This document shows positions 25,451 to 34,169 of a stretch of DNA of 64,000 bases, piece by piece. This DNA is from Geodermatophilus normandii (GTDB lineage: Bacteria; Actinomycetota; Actinomycetes; Mycobacteriales; Geodermatophilaceae). Numbering within the stretch: position 1 is the stretch's first letter; each line of letters begins with the position of its first letter. The position numbers and the translations under genes were made by a program. Under the pieces are notes generated by a model that was not told the DNA's origin, did not search any database, and saw only the letters and a program-made list of their open reading frames with translations. The stretch spans positions 3,868,001-3,932,000 of the forward strand of contig NZ_QGTX01000001.1 of NCBI RefSeq assembly GCF_003182485.1, given 5' to 3'.

Positions 25451-28189
25451 TCAGTGCGCGGCGGCGTCCCAGCTGGCGCCCAGGCCGACGGACACCTCGA
25501 GCGGCACCGACAGCTGGGCGGCGCCGGCCATCTCGCGGCGGACGACGGTCTCCAGCGCCTCCCGCTCCCCCGGCGCCACCTCGAACACGAGCTCGTCGTG
25601 CACCTGCAGGAGCATCCGCGAGCGCAGCCCCTCGGCGGTGATCGCCCGCTCGACGCCGAGCATGGCGACCTTGATGACGTCGGCCGCCGAGCCCTGGATC
25701 GGGGCGTTGAGCGCCATCCGCTCGGCCATCTGCCGCCGCTGCCCGTTGTCGCTGGTCAGGTCGGGCAGGTAGCGGCGGCGGCCCAGCGTCGTCTCGGTGT
25801 AGCCGGTCTGCCGGGCGTCGTCGACGACGCCGTCGAGGTACTCGCGGATCCCGCCGAAGCGCTCGAAGTAGGCGTGCATCTGCTCGCGCGCCTCCTCGGT
25901 GGAGATGCGCAGCTGCGCCGCGAGGCCGTAGGCCGACAGCCCGTACGCCAGGCCGTAGCTCATCGCCTTGATCCGGCGCCGCATCTCCGGGTCCACCTGG
26001 TCGATGGGGATGTCGTAGGCGCGCGAGGCGACGAAGGAGTGCAGGTCCTCGCCGGAGGTGAACGCCTCGATCAGGCCGGCGTCCTCGGACAGGTGCGCCA
26101 TGATCCGCATCTCGATCTGGCTGTAGTCCGCCGTCATCAGCGACTCGAACCCGGGGCCGACGACGAACGCCTGCCGGATGCGGCGGCCCTCGGCGGTGCG
26201 GATCGGGATGTTCTGCAGGTTCGGGTCGATCGAGGACAGCCGGCCGGTGGCGGCGATCGTCTGCTGGAACGTCGTGTGGATGCGGCCGGCGTCGTCGACC
26301 ATCGGGATCAGCCCGTCGATGACCGTGCGCAGCCGGGTGACGTCGCGGTGGCGCAGCAGGTGCTCGAGGAAGGGGTGCCCGGTCGAGGCCAGCAGGCCGG
26401 TCAGCGCCTCGGCGTCGGTGGTGTACCCGCTCTTGATCTTCTTGGTCTTGGGCAGGCCCAGCTCGTCGAAGAGCACCGCCTGCAGCTGCTTGGGCGAGCC
26501 GAGGTTGATCTCCTTGCCGATGACGGCGTAGGCCTCGGCGGCCGCGGCGGCCACGCCCTCGGCGAACTCCCGCTGCAGCTCGTGCAGCAGGTCGGTGTCG
26601 ACGGCGATGCCGGTGCGCTCCATGCCGGCGAGCACGCGCGTGAGCGGCAGCTCGATCTCGCCGAGTAGGTGGTCGCCGCCGCGCTGGCCGAGCACCTGCT
26701 CCAGCGCGTCGGAGAGGTCGTTGACCGCGACGGCCTTGAGGACGTCGGCGTGCGCGGCCTCGGCGGCGAGGTCGGCCTCGCTCGGCCCCAGCCCGTCGAG
26801 GGTCATCTGCCCCTCGGGCTCCGCGGCGTCCCGGAGCTCGCGCTTGAGGTAGCGCACCGAGAGGTCGCCGAGGTCGAAGGACCGCTGCCCCGGCGTCGCC
26901 AGGTAGGCCGCCAGCGCGGTGTCGCTGACCAGTCCCTGCAGGTCCCAGCCGCGCGCCCAGACCGCGAGCAGCGGGCCCTTGACGTCGTGGGCGACCTTCT
27001 CGGTGGCCGGGTCGGCGAGCCAGGCGGCCAGCGCCTGCTCGTCGGCGACGTCGAGGTCCGGGCCGAGGTCGACGAAGACGGAGTGGTCGTCGGCGGCGGC
27101 CAGCGCCAGCCCGGTCAGCTCTCCGGTGCCCCGGCCCCAGGTGCCGCGGAAGACCAGGCCGGTCCGGCCGGTGCGGGCGTGCGCGTCGAGCCACGCGGAC
27201 AGCCCGCCGGCGGGGACGTCGTCGGCGGTGACGTCGAAGCCGCCCTCGACCTCGGGCTCGGCGCTGGTCAGCGTGGCGAACAGCCGGTCGCGCAGGACGC
27301 GGAACTGCAGGTTGTCGAAGAGGGTGTGCACCTCGTTGCGGTCCCACGCGCGGACGGCGAGGTCCTGCGGGCCCAGCTCGAGGGCGACGGACCGGTCGAG
27401 CTCGGTGAGCCGCCGGTTCTGCAGCACCGAGGACAGGTGCTCGCGCAGCTTCTCCCCGACCTTGCCCTTGACGGTGTCCACCCGGTCGACCAGCTCGTCG
27501 AGGGAGCCGTACTCGCGGACCCACTTGGCCGCGGTCTTCTCCCCCACGCTCGGGATGCTGGGGAGGTTGTCGCTCGGGTCGCCCCGCAGCGCGGCGAAGT
27601 CGGGGTACTGCCGCGGCGTCAGGCCGTACTTCGCCTCGACCTCCTCCGGTGTGAACCGGGTCAGGTCGGAGACGCCCTTGCGCGGGTACAGCACGGTCAC
27701 GTGCTCGTCCACGAGCTGCAGGGCGTCGCGGTCGCCGGTGCAGATGAGCACGTCCATGCCCTGCTCGACGGCCTGCACGGTGAGCGTGGCGATGACGTCG
27801 TCGGCCTCGTAGCCCGGCGCGGTGATCACCGGGACGTGCAGCGCGGCGAGCACCTCCTGGATGAGGCTGACCTGCCCGCGGAAGTCGGTGGGGCTCTCGC
27901 TGCGGTTGGCCTTGTACTCGGCGTAGATCTCGCTGCGGAAGGTCTGCCGGCCCACGTCGAAGGCCACGGCCAGGTGGGTGGGCTGCTCGTCGCGCAGCAC
28001 GTTGATCAGCATCGACGTGAAGCCGTAGACGGCGTTGGTCGGCTGTCCCGTCGTCGTGGAGAAGTTCTCCACCGGGAGCGCGAAGAAGGCCCGGTAGGCC
28101 AGGGAGTGCCCGTCGAGCAGCAGCAGCCGCGGGCGCGTGGCCGGGCTGGTGGGGGCGGCGGACTCGGGAGTGGTGACCGGAGCGGACAT
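25451..28189 (-). CDS. polA: DNA polymerase I
   Basis: Repair and Okazaki-fragment polymerase. The 912 residues have an N-terminal 5'-3' exonuclease domain (LLLLDGHSLAYRAFFAL, APGYEADDVIATL, TGDRDALQLV, GDPSDNLPSIPSVGEKTA), a middle 3'-5' exonuclease-like domain, and the family A polymerase with TADYSQIEMRIMAHLS (motif A), RRRIKAMSYGLAYG (motif B) and LLQVHDELVFEV (motif C). The middle domain lacks the DxE acids of Klenow (the site reads FRGTWGRGTGEL), so proofreading is predicted absent, as in mycobacterial PolA. ATG at 28189 follows a TAGGAT-N8 element. Confidence 0.96.
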   Translation of the reverse strand: MSAPVTTPESAAPTSPATRPRLLLLDGHSLAYRAFFALPVENFSTTTGQPTNAVYGFTSMLINVLRDEQPTHLAVAFDVGRQTFRSEIYAEYKANRSESPTDFRGQVSLIQEVLAALHVPVITAPGYEADDVIATLTVQAVEQGMDVLICTGDRDALQLVDEHVTVLYPRKGVSDLTRFTPEEVEAKYGLTPRQYPDFAALRGDPSDNLPSIPSVGEKTAAKWVREYGSLDELVDRVDTVKGKVGEKLREHLSSVLQNRRLTELDRSVALELGPQDLAVRAWDRNEVHTLFDNLQFRVLRDRLFATLTSAEPEVEGGFDVTADDVPAGGLSAWLDAHARTGRTGLVFRGTWGRGTGELTGLALAAADDHSVFVDLGPDLDVADEQALAAWLADPATEKVAHDVKGPLLAVWARGWDLQGLVSDTALAAYLATPGQRSFDLGDLSVRYLKRELRDAAEPEGQMTLDGLGPSEADLAAEAAHADVLKAVAVNDLSDALEQVLGQRGGDHLLGEIELPLTRVLAGMERTGIAVDTDLLHELQREFAEGVAAAAAEAYAVIGKEINLGSPKQLQAVLFDELGLPKTKKIKSGYTTDAEALTGLLASTGHPFLEHLLRHRDVTRLRTVIDGLIPMVDDAGRIHTTFQQTIAATGRLSSIDPNLQNIPIRTAEGRRIRQAFVVGPGFESLMTADYSQIEMRIMAHLSEDAGLIEAFTSGEDLHSFVASRAYDIPIDQVDPEMRRRIKAMSYGLAYGLSAYGLAAQLRISTEEAREQMHAYFERFGGIREYLDGVVDDARQTGYTETTLGRRRYLPDLTSDNGQRRQMAERMALNAPIQGSAADVIKVAMLGVERAITAEGLRSRMLLQVHDELVFEVAPGEREALETVVRREMAGAAQLSVPLEVSVGLGASWDAAAH

Positions 28190-28197
28190 CGCCGCCG

Positions 28198-28203
28198 ATC
28201 CTA
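28198..28203 (-). promoter_or_regulatory. -10 element of polA
   Basis: TAGGAT on the minus strand with an 8-base spacer to the ATG at 28189. It lies in an 81-bp divergent gap shared with the thioesterase promoter. Confidence 0.45.
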
Positions 28204-28257
28204 GGTCCGGGGGACGACCGTCCGAGGTCCGGCAGGCGAGGGCGCCGCGGCGCTGGC

Positions 28258-28263
28258 TACCGT
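28258..28263 (+). promoter_or_regulatory. -10 element of the PaaI-like thioesterase gene
   Basis: TACCGT with exactly 7 bases to the GTG at 28271. Confidence 0.5.
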
Positions 28264-28270
28264 GCCGGGC

Positions 28271-28675
28271 GTGACCTCCGCTCCCCCGGACTGGCTGCCC
28301 CCGAGCGCGGCGAGCCCGCTCGACGACAAGCTGGGCATCACGATCGTCGACTACGACCCGCAACGGCTCGTGGCGACGATGCCGGTGGAGGGCAACCAGC
28401 AGCCCTTCGGCCTCCTGCACGGCGGGGCGACCTGCTCGCTGGTGGAGACGATCGGCTCGTGGGCGGCGATGCTCAACGCCGGACCGGGCAGGAAGGCCGT
28501 GGGCGTGGAGCTCAACGCCAGCTACCTGCGTGCGGCCACGTCCGGCACGGTCACCGCCGTCTGCACGCCCGCGCGCACCGGGCGCACCCTGTCGACGTTC
28601 CTCGTCGAGGTCACCGACGACCGCGGGCGCACGACCGCCACGGCCCGTCTGACCTGCGCGATCCTCCCCGCCTAG
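28271..28675 (+). CDS. PaaI-family hotdog thioesterase
   Basis: Predicted acyl-CoA thioesterase. The 134 residues form one hotdog domain with the motif FGLLHGGATCSLVETIGSWAA, followed by VGVELNASYLRAATSGTVTA and a C-terminal strand TTATARLTCAILPA. This motif is typical of the 4-hydroxybenzoyl-CoA/PaaI group. GTG at 28271 is preferred over GTG at 28262 because a TACCGT element sits 7 bases before it; no ribosome site is present for either. Diverges from polA, the same arrangement as in mycobacteria (next to Rv1629). Confidence 0.85.
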   Translation: MTSAPPDWLPPSAASPLDDKLGITIVDYDPQRLVATMPVEGNQQPFGLLHGGATCSLVETIGSWAAMLNAGPGRKAVGVELNASYLRAATSGTVTAVCTPARTGRTLSTFLVEVTDDRGRTTATARLTCAILPA

Positions 28676-28680
28676 CGAAA

Positions 28681-28795
28681 GGACCTGCTGCCCCCCACCG
28701 CTCGCACGCTCGCGGCGGGCCCCTGCAGCGAGGCCGGACCACCGGAACCCCACCGCTCGCACGCTCGCGGCGGGGCCCTGCAGCGAGGCCGGACT
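28681..28795. repeat. Two tandem copies of a 55-bp palindromic repeat
   Basis: Copies begin at 28681 and 28736, exactly 55 bp apart, with core accgctcgcacgctcgcgg and ends ggacc...aggccgga. Related copies lie at 57109-57163 and 57618-57672. The unit folds into a long hairpin. Here it fills the gap between two convergent genes and overlaps the stop codon of the GNAT gene. Confidence 0.85.
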
Positions 28796-29423
28796 ACCGG
28801 ATGCCCACCGCGGGCAGGACCGGCGGCACCGGGCGCCGGCGGGTCAGCGGGCGGCGGGGCACCGGGACGCCGCCGCGCTGCCAGGCGGCCAGCGACCGCA
28901 CGAGGGTCTCGCGCGGCACGATCCGGCGGGTCGTCAGCGGCGCGAAGCCCATCCGCGCGAAGAACCGCTGGCGCTCGGCCTCGTGCCCGCCGACCGCCGC
29001 GACGACGTGCTCGGCGCCGACCTCCCCGGCGTAGGAGGCCGAGGCCGCGAGCAGCGCGGCGCCGGTCCCGCGACGGCGGTGCTCGCGGTGCACGACGAGG
29101 TTGTCCACGGTGACCTGCGGGACGCCGAGCACCGCGGAGAGCGGGTCCAGGCCCAGCACGGCCAGGCCGACGACGACCTCCCCCGCGCTCGACGCCGTCG
29201 CCGCGTTGGCGCCGGGCAGGACGGCGAGCACGACGCGGTGCGCGGGGTCGGCCAGCAGCCGGCGGAAACCCGCCGCGGCGGCCGCACCCGGCGTCTGACC
29301 GGTGAGGACGCCCTCCGCGTGCGCCTCGGCACGGTGCTGGCGCACCAGCGTGAGGACGGCGGACAGGTCGTCGGGTCGCGCCGTGCGCGTGACGACGCGG
29401 GACCGCTGGCCGGTACCTGACAC
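28794..29423 (-). CDS. GNAT family N-acetyltransferase
   Basis: 209-residue acetyltransferase. The acetyl-CoA binding core is seen as VTVDNLVVHREHRRRGTGAALLAASASYA (a Q/RxxGxG/A variant), followed by VGGHEAERQRFFARMGFAPL, the usual C-terminal strand order. An extra basic, proline-rich tail (RRPLTRRRPVPPVLPAVG) follows. GTG at 29423 has GGGGAGGG 5 bases upstream. The substrate is unknown. The stop codon lies inside the palindromic repeat. Confidence 0.8.
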   Translation of the reverse strand: MSGTGQRSRVVTRTARPDDLSAVLTLVRQHRAEAHAEGVLTGQTPGAAAAAGFRRLLADPAHRVVLAVLPGANAATASSAGEVVVGLAVLGLDPLSAVLGVPQVTVDNLVVHREHRRRGTGAALLAASASYAGEVGAEHVVAAVGGHEAERQRFFARMGFAPLTTRRIVPRETLVRSLAAWQRGGVPVPRRPLTRRRPVPPVLPAVGIR

Positions 29424-29629
29424 GGGAGCCCTCCCCTGGGACGGTGCCGCAGAGCCTGCACCCCGCGCACCCGGCCGCCACGCCGACGCGCCGGTCCTGG
29501 GACGGGAGTGATCACTCCGACGGGTGGGTCGGCGCGTCGCTCTTCGGTCACAGTGCGGCGACGAGGGAACGGGGACGCAACACGCCTGGGTTACCGTCAC
29601 GCCTCCACTGCCACGACCAGGGAGGTTGT

Positions 29630-30967
29630 GTGAGGCACCCGTCAGCCACTGCGGGGCGACCCGAGCCGCTCCGGAGCGCGATCCGCCCGGGCCCCGGGGC
29701 CGCCCTCCGCGGGGTGCTGCTGCGGCTCGTCCTCGTCCTCGTCGCCGCCACCGGGCTCGCCCTGCTCGTCCCCGGCGTCGCGAGCGCCGAGGGGGAGACG
29801 ATCGTCGGCACGCTGCAGACCAGCCGCAGCGGCCCGATCGAGGGCATCGAGGTCACGGTGGCCACCGCCGACGGCGACGAGGTCGACAGCGTCGAGACCG
29901 ACGAGGACGGGAAGTTCGCCGTCGAGGTCCCCGGTGCCGGCCAGTACACCGTCAGCATCGACGCCGACTCGCTCCCCGAGGGCGTCGTCATCACCGGCGA
30001 GGACAGCCGCACCGTCACCGTCGACCCGGGCCGCCGCCAGCCGGTGCAGTTCGGCCTCAACGACGGCACCCAGGGCGCGGGCAGCGGCAACATCGAGGCC
30101 ATCCAGCTGTTCGTCGACGGCCTGCGCTTCGGTCTGCTGATCGCGATCTCCGCCGTCGGCCTGTCGCTGATCTTCGGCACCACCGGCCTCACCAACTTCG
30201 CCCACGGCGAGCTGGTCACCATCGGCGCCCTGTTCGCCTGGTGGGTCAACACCGGCCTGGGGGTCCCGATCATCCCCGCCGCGATCATCGCCATGATCGG
30301 CGGCGCGGCGTTCGGCGCGCTCAACGAACTGGGCCTGTGGCGGCCGCTGCGCCGCCGCGGCACCGGCCTGGTCGCGGCACTGGTCGTCTCGATCGGCCTG
30401 TCGCTGCTGCTGCGCTACCTGATCCAGATCGTCTACGGCGGGTTCTCCAACCCCTACTCGGGCCTGGGCACCTCGCGCGCGGTCGACTACGGCGTGTTCC
30501 GGCTGACCAACCAGGCACTGATCTCGATCGTCATCTCGGTCGTCGTCCTGGTGCTCGTGGCGGTCATGCTGCAGCGCACCAAGATCGGCAAGGCCATGCG
30601 GGCGGTGTCGGACAACCGCGACCTCGCCGCCTCCTCGGGCATCAACGTCAACCGCGTCATCCTCGTCGTCTGGATGATGGGCGGCGCCCTGGCCGCGCTC
30701 GGTGGCGTCCTGCTCGGCCTGTCCGACCAGGTCCGCTGGGACATGGGCTTCCAGCTGCTGCTGCTCATGTTCGCCGGGGTCACCCTCGGTGGCCTGGGCA
30801 CCGCCTACGGCGCGCTCGTCGGCAGCGTCATCGTCGGCGTGTTCGTGCAGATGTCGACGCTGGTCATCCCGAACGACGTCAAGTACGTCGGCGGGCTGCT
30901 GCTCCTCATCGTCATCCTCGTCATCCGGCCCCAGGGGATCCTGGGCAGCCGCGCACGGATCGGCTGA
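29630..30967 (+). CDS. livH: LivH-type ABC permease with a secreted N-terminal beta-domain
   Basis: Permease of a branched-chain amino acid type (HAAT) ABC importer. The permease half (about 152-445) has GLSLIFGTTGLTNFAHGELV, several membrane helices and MRAVSDNRDLAASSGINVNRV, the loop that contacts the ATPases. Unusually, the first 150 residues form a signal peptide (27-53, cleavage near ASA/EG) and a domain of about 90 residues that looks like a carboxypeptidase-regulatory-like Ig fold (GPIEGIEVTVATADGDEV, DEDGKFAVEVPGAGQYTV). GTG at 29630 has GGAGG 4 bases upstream. First gene of livH-livM-livG-livF. Confidence 0.88.
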   Translation: MRHPSATAGRPEPLRSAIRPGPGAALRGVLLRLVLVLVAATGLALLVPGVASAEGETIVGTLQTSRSGPIEGIEVTVATADGDEVDSVETDEDGKFAVEVPGAGQYTVSIDADSLPEGVVITGEDSRTVTVDPGRRQPVQFGLNDGTQGAGSGNIEAIQLFVDGLRFGLLIAISAVGLSLIFGTTGLTNFAHGELVTIGALFAWWVNTGLGVPIIPAAIIAMIGGAAFGALNELGLWRPLRRRGTGLVAALVVSIGLSLLLRYLIQIVYGGFSNPYSGLGTSRAVDYGVFRLTNQALISIVISVVVLVLVAVMLQRTKIGKAMRAVSDNRDLAASSGINVNRVILVVWMMGGALAALGGVLLGLSDQVRWDMGFQLLLLMFAGVTLGGLGTAYGALVGSVIVGVFVQMSTLVIPNDVKYVGGLLLLIVILVIRPQGILGSRARIG

Positions 30968-30970
30968 CCC

Positions 30971-31969
30971 ATGGGCGACCTCCTCAACGCGCTCGCCGTC
31001 GCCGGCAAGTCGGCGCTCGGCTTCCAGGCGGTGTTCTTCGCACTGCTGGCCATCGGCCTGAACGTGCACTTCGGGTACACCGGCCTGCTCAACTTCGGCC
31101 AGATCGCCTTCGCCATGCTCGGTGGCTTCGGCATCGCCATCTCGGTGACCCAGTGGGGCTGGAACTTCTGGGTCGGGGTCGTCGTCGGCATCGTCGCGGC
31201 CGTCGTCCTCGCCCTGCTGCTCGGCCTGCCGACGCTGCGGCTGCGGGCGGACTACCTGGCGATCGCGACCATCGCGACGGCGGAGGGGCTACGACTGCTC
31301 TTCCGGTCGGTGTCGGCCAGCCCGGTCACCGGTGGCACCCGCGGCCTGGCCGCCTTCAACGGCTCGTTCATCTCGCTGGCGCCGTGGGACACCAGCCGGC
31401 GCTACGCCGTCCTCGGCACCCGCTGGAGCGGCGGCGAGCTGTGGGTCGCGCTGGTGGGCTGGTTGCTCGTGGCCCTGCTGTGTCTGCTGGTGTGGCTGCT
31501 CATGCGCAGCCCCTGGGGCCGCGTCCTCAAGGCGATCCGCGAGGACGAGGACGCCGTGCGCGCGCTGGGCAAGAACGTCTACCTCTACAAGATGCAGGCG
31601 CTCGTGCTGGGCGGCGTGATGGGCGCCCTCGGTGGCATGGTGTACGTGGTGGCCACCGGCGCGGCGAACCCCGACCAGTTCCAGAACGCCAACACCTTCC
31701 TGGCCTACACCGTGCTCATCCTGGGCGGTGCCGCACGGGTGCTCGGCCCGGTCATCGGCGCGGTCATCCTGCTGTTCGTGGTCCAGTTCGCCGACACGGG
31801 GCTGCGGGCACTCATCGGCAACGGCGTCATCCCGGAGGGACTGCTCTCGGCCACCGACGTGGCGCAGATCCGGTTCGTCCTGGTGGGGCTGGGCCTGATG
31901 CTGCTGCTCGTCTTCCGCCCGCAGGGCATCTTCGGCGACCGACGAGAGGTGATGCTCGATGCCCGCTGA
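30971..31969 (+). CDS. livM: LivM-type ABC permease
   Basis: Second permease of the importer, 332 residues with about eight membrane helices. LivM hallmarks are ALLAIGLNVHFGYTGLLNFGQ, LPTLRLRADYLAIATIATAE, the cytoplasmic loop AIREDEDAVRALGKNVYLYK and GGAARVLGPVIGAV. ATG at 30971 starts 3 bases after the livH stop. It overlaps livG by 11 bases, so the operon is tightly coupled. Confidence 0.92.
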   Translation: MGDLLNALAVAGKSALGFQAVFFALLAIGLNVHFGYTGLLNFGQIAFAMLGGFGIAISVTQWGWNFWVGVVVGIVAAVVLALLLGLPTLRLRADYLAIATIATAEGLRLLFRSVSASPVTGGTRGLAAFNGSFISLAPWDTSRRYAVLGTRWSGGELWVALVGWLLVALLCLLVWLLMRSPWGRVLKAIREDEDAVRALGKNVYLYKMQALVLGGVMGALGGMVYVVATGAANPDQFQNANTFLAYTVLILGGAARVLGPVIGAVILLFVVQFADTGLRALIGNGVIPEGLLSATDVAQIRFVLVGLGLMLLLVFRPQGIFGDRREVMLDAR

Positions 31970-33002
31970 GAACCAGCCCACGGGCGCCCACGCGGCGTCC
32001 CTCGACAAGGGCGCGCAGACCGCCGGCACGGGCACCCGCCCCGGCGGCGGCGCTCCGCAGCGACTGGCGCAGGCCGCGCTGCGGGACCTCCCCTGGGAGG
32101 TCGGCGTCGCCAAGCCCGACCCGGCGATCGTCGTCGAGAACGTCACCCGCACCTTCGGTGGCCTCACCGCGGTGTCGGTGGACCACCTCGAGGTGCAGCG
32201 CGGCGGGATCACCGGCCTGATCGGGCCCAACGGCGCCGGCAAGACGACGCTGTTCAACCTGCTCACCGGCTTCGACCAGCCCAACACCGGCACCTGGAGC
32301 TTCAACGGCAAGCCGCTGGGCAAGCTGGCGCCGCACCAGGTGGCCCGCCTCGGCGTCGTCCGGACCTTCCAGCTCACCAAGGCGCTGTCCCGGCTCACCG
32401 TCCTGCAGAACATGCTGCTGGGCGCGCAGGGCCAGCGCGGCGAGAGCTTCCTGCGGGCGCTGGTGCCGGGCACCTGGCGCGGCCAGGAGAGGGAGAACAC
32501 CGACAAGGCGATGGACCTGCTGCGGCGGTTCAAGCTCGACGCCAAGAAGGACGAGTTCGCCGGCACCCTCTCCGGCGGCCAGCGCAAGCTGCTGGAGATG
32601 GCCCGGGCGCTCATGAGCGACCCGCAGGTGGTCATGCTCGACGAGCCGATGGCCGGGGTGAACCCGGCGCTGACGCAGAGCCTGCTCGGGCACGTCAAGG
32701 ACCTCCGCGAGGAGGGCATGACGGTGATCTTCGTCGAGCACGACATGGACGTCGTCCGCGACATCAGCGACTGGGTGGTCGTCATGGCGGCCGGCCGCGT
32801 CATCGCGGAGGGTCCGCCGGAGTCCATCAGCCAGAACCAGGCCGTCGTCGACGCCTACCTCGGCGCGCACCACGACGCGCCGCTGACCGTCGAGGAGGAG
32901 GACCAGGTCCTCGCCCAGGCGGAGGCGGCGATCGCGCAGGAGGAGCACGGCGGCGGCGAGGTGCTGGGGAGCGACAGCACGACCGGGAGGACCGAGCGAT
33001 GA
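31959..33002 (+). CDS. livG: LivG-type ABC transporter ATPase
   Basis: Nucleotide-binding subunit, 347 residues. Walker A is GPNGAGKTT, the signature TLSGGQRKLLEMARAL, Walker B VVMLDEP, and the LivG-specific AGVNPAL and VVRTFQLTKALSRLTVLQN are present. It is longer than usual (about 260): 50 extra N-terminal residues and a 45-residue acidic tail rich in E, Q and G. ATG at 31959 has AGAGGTG upstream. It overlaps livF (ATGA). Confidence 0.92.
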   Translation: MPAENQPTGAHAASLDKGAQTAGTGTRPGGGAPQRLAQAALRDLPWEVGVAKPDPAIVVENVTRTFGGLTAVSVDHLEVQRGGITGLIGPNGAGKTTLFNLLTGFDQPNTGTWSFNGKPLGKLAPHQVARLGVVRTFQLTKALSRLTVLQNMLLGAQGQRGESFLRALVPGTWRGQERENTDKAMDLLRRFKLDAKKDEFAGTLSGGQRKLLEMARALMSDPQVVMLDEPMAGVNPALTQSLLGHVKDLREEGMTVIFVEHDMDVVRDISDWVVVMAAGRVIAEGPPESISQNQAVVDAYLGAHHDAPLTVEEEDQVLAQAEAAIAQEEHGGGEVLGSDSTTGRTER

Positions 33003-33856
33003 GCGAGCCGCTGTTCGAGGTCGACGAGTCCGGCGAGGACGTCACCCGCGCCGCCGAGGCCTCCTCCGGCACCGCGGCGCTCTCGCCGGCGGAGAAGGCC
33101 GCCACCCGCGAGGAGCACCTGCGCCTGGCCGAGGGGGCGCTGGTGCGCGCCGACGACCTGGTCGCCGGCTACGTCCCGGGCGTGAACATCCTGCGGGGGT
33201 GTGACTTCTACCTGCAGGAGGGCGAGCTCGTCGGCATCATCGGCCCGAACGGGGCCGGCAAGTCGACGCTGCTCAAGACGCTGTTCGGGTTGATCCCGGT
33301 GCGCTCGGGCTCGGTGCGGCTGCGCGGTGAGGACATCACCTCCGCGCCCGCCCACCGGCTGGTGTCCCTGGGCGTCGGCTACGTCCCGCAGAACAACAAC
33401 GTGTTCCCCTCGCTCACCATCGAGGAGAACATGCAGATGGGCGTCTACCTGCGGTCGAAGACCTTCAAGGAGCGCTTCGACTACGTCGTCGACCTGTTCC
33501 CGCTGCTCGGTGAGCGGCGCAAGGGCAAGGCCGGCTCGCTGTCCGGCGGTGAGCGGCAGATGGTCGCGATGGGCCGGGCGCTGATGATGGACCCGTCGGT
33601 GCTCCTGCTCGACGAGCCGTCGGCCGGCCTCTCGCCGGCGTACCAGGACGAGGTGTTCATCCGCTGCCGGCGGATCAACGCCACCGGTGTCTCGATCATC
33701 ATGGTCGAGCAGAACGCGCGTCGCTGCCTGCAGATCTGCGACCGCGGCTACGTGCTCGACCAGGGCCGCAACGCCTACACCGACACCGGCCGGTCGCTCA
33801 TGACCGACCCGAAGGTGATCGAGTTGTACCTGGGGACCCTCGCCAAGGCGCAGTGA
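32999..33856 (+). CDS. livF: LivF-type ABC transporter ATPase
   Basis: Second ATPase, 285 residues. Walker A GPNGAGKST, signature SLSGGERQMVAMGRAL, Walker B VLLLDEP, and the LivF-typical YVPQNNNVFPSLTIEENM and DEVFIRCRRI are seen. A 50-residue N-terminal extension precedes the fold, longer than in E. coli LivF. The ATG overlaps the livG stop (ATGA). It ends the operon and is followed by a hairpin terminator. Confidence 0.92.
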   Translation: MSEPLFEVDESGEDVTRAAEASSGTAALSPAEKAATREEHLRLAEGALVRADDLVAGYVPGVNILRGCDFYLQEGELVGIIGPNGAGKSTLLKTLFGLIPVRSGSVRLRGEDITSAPAHRLVSLGVGYVPQNNNVFPSLTIEENMQMGVYLRSKTFKERFDYVVDLFPLLGERRKGKAGSLSGGERQMVAMGRALMMDPSVLLLDEPSAGLSPAYQDEVFIRCRRINATGVSIIMVEQNARRCLQICDRGYVLDQGRNAYTDTGRSLMTDPKVIELYLGTLAKAQ

Positions 33857-33876
33857 CCACCTGAGCACCACCGGCC

Positions 33877-33907
33877 GAGGCCGGCGTCCCCACGGGGCGC
33901 CGGCCTC
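33877..33907 (+). terminator. Terminator of the liv operon
   Basis: 10-bp stem gaggccggcg with its complement, enclosing a further cccc/gggg pair; 20 bases after livF. Confidence 0.75.
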
Positions 33908-33960
33908 CGTCGTTCCCGGGCGTCCCCACGGGGGCCGGCGGTACGTGCGGAGCCGGTCCG

Positions 33961-34060
33961 GCTCCTGCGGTGTCGCGGGTGTCCCCGCGGCGCTGCAGCA
34001 CCGCAGGAGCGAGGGGGACACCGCAGGAGCGAGACCGACCCCGCGGGAGCGGCCGGCGGA
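33961..34060. repeat. 20-bp tandem units with an inverted copy
   Basis: ccgcaggagc recurs at 34001 and 34021, and as ccgcgggagc at 34041, exactly 20 bp apart. The reverse complement gctcctgcggtgtc is at 33961-33974 and pairs with 34017-34030 over 14 bp. Confidence 0.75.
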
Positions 34061-34086
34061 TGAGCGGCCGGACCGGGACCGACGAC

Positions 34087-34122
34087 AGCGGCCCGGCACC
34101 CCGCGAGGGGTACCGGGCCGCT
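34087..34122 (-). terminator. Terminator of the substrate-binding lipoprotein gene
   Basis: 10-bp outer stem agcggcccgg and complement with an inner cccc/gggg pair, 48 bases past the stop at 34170. Confidence 0.75.
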
Positions 34123-34169
34123 GCCGGAGGGGACGTTGCAGGCGCCGTGTCACCACGGCGCCTCGGCAC

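Larger units (their letters stand above)
33857..34169. other. Gene-free stretch between livF and the convergent binding-protein gene
   Basis: Holds a terminator on each side (33877-33907, 34087-34122), a twice-used gtccccacggggcg motif (about 33886 and 33922), and a cluster of three 20-bp units with one inverted copy at 33961-34060. No coding sequence is supported. Confidence 0.7.
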
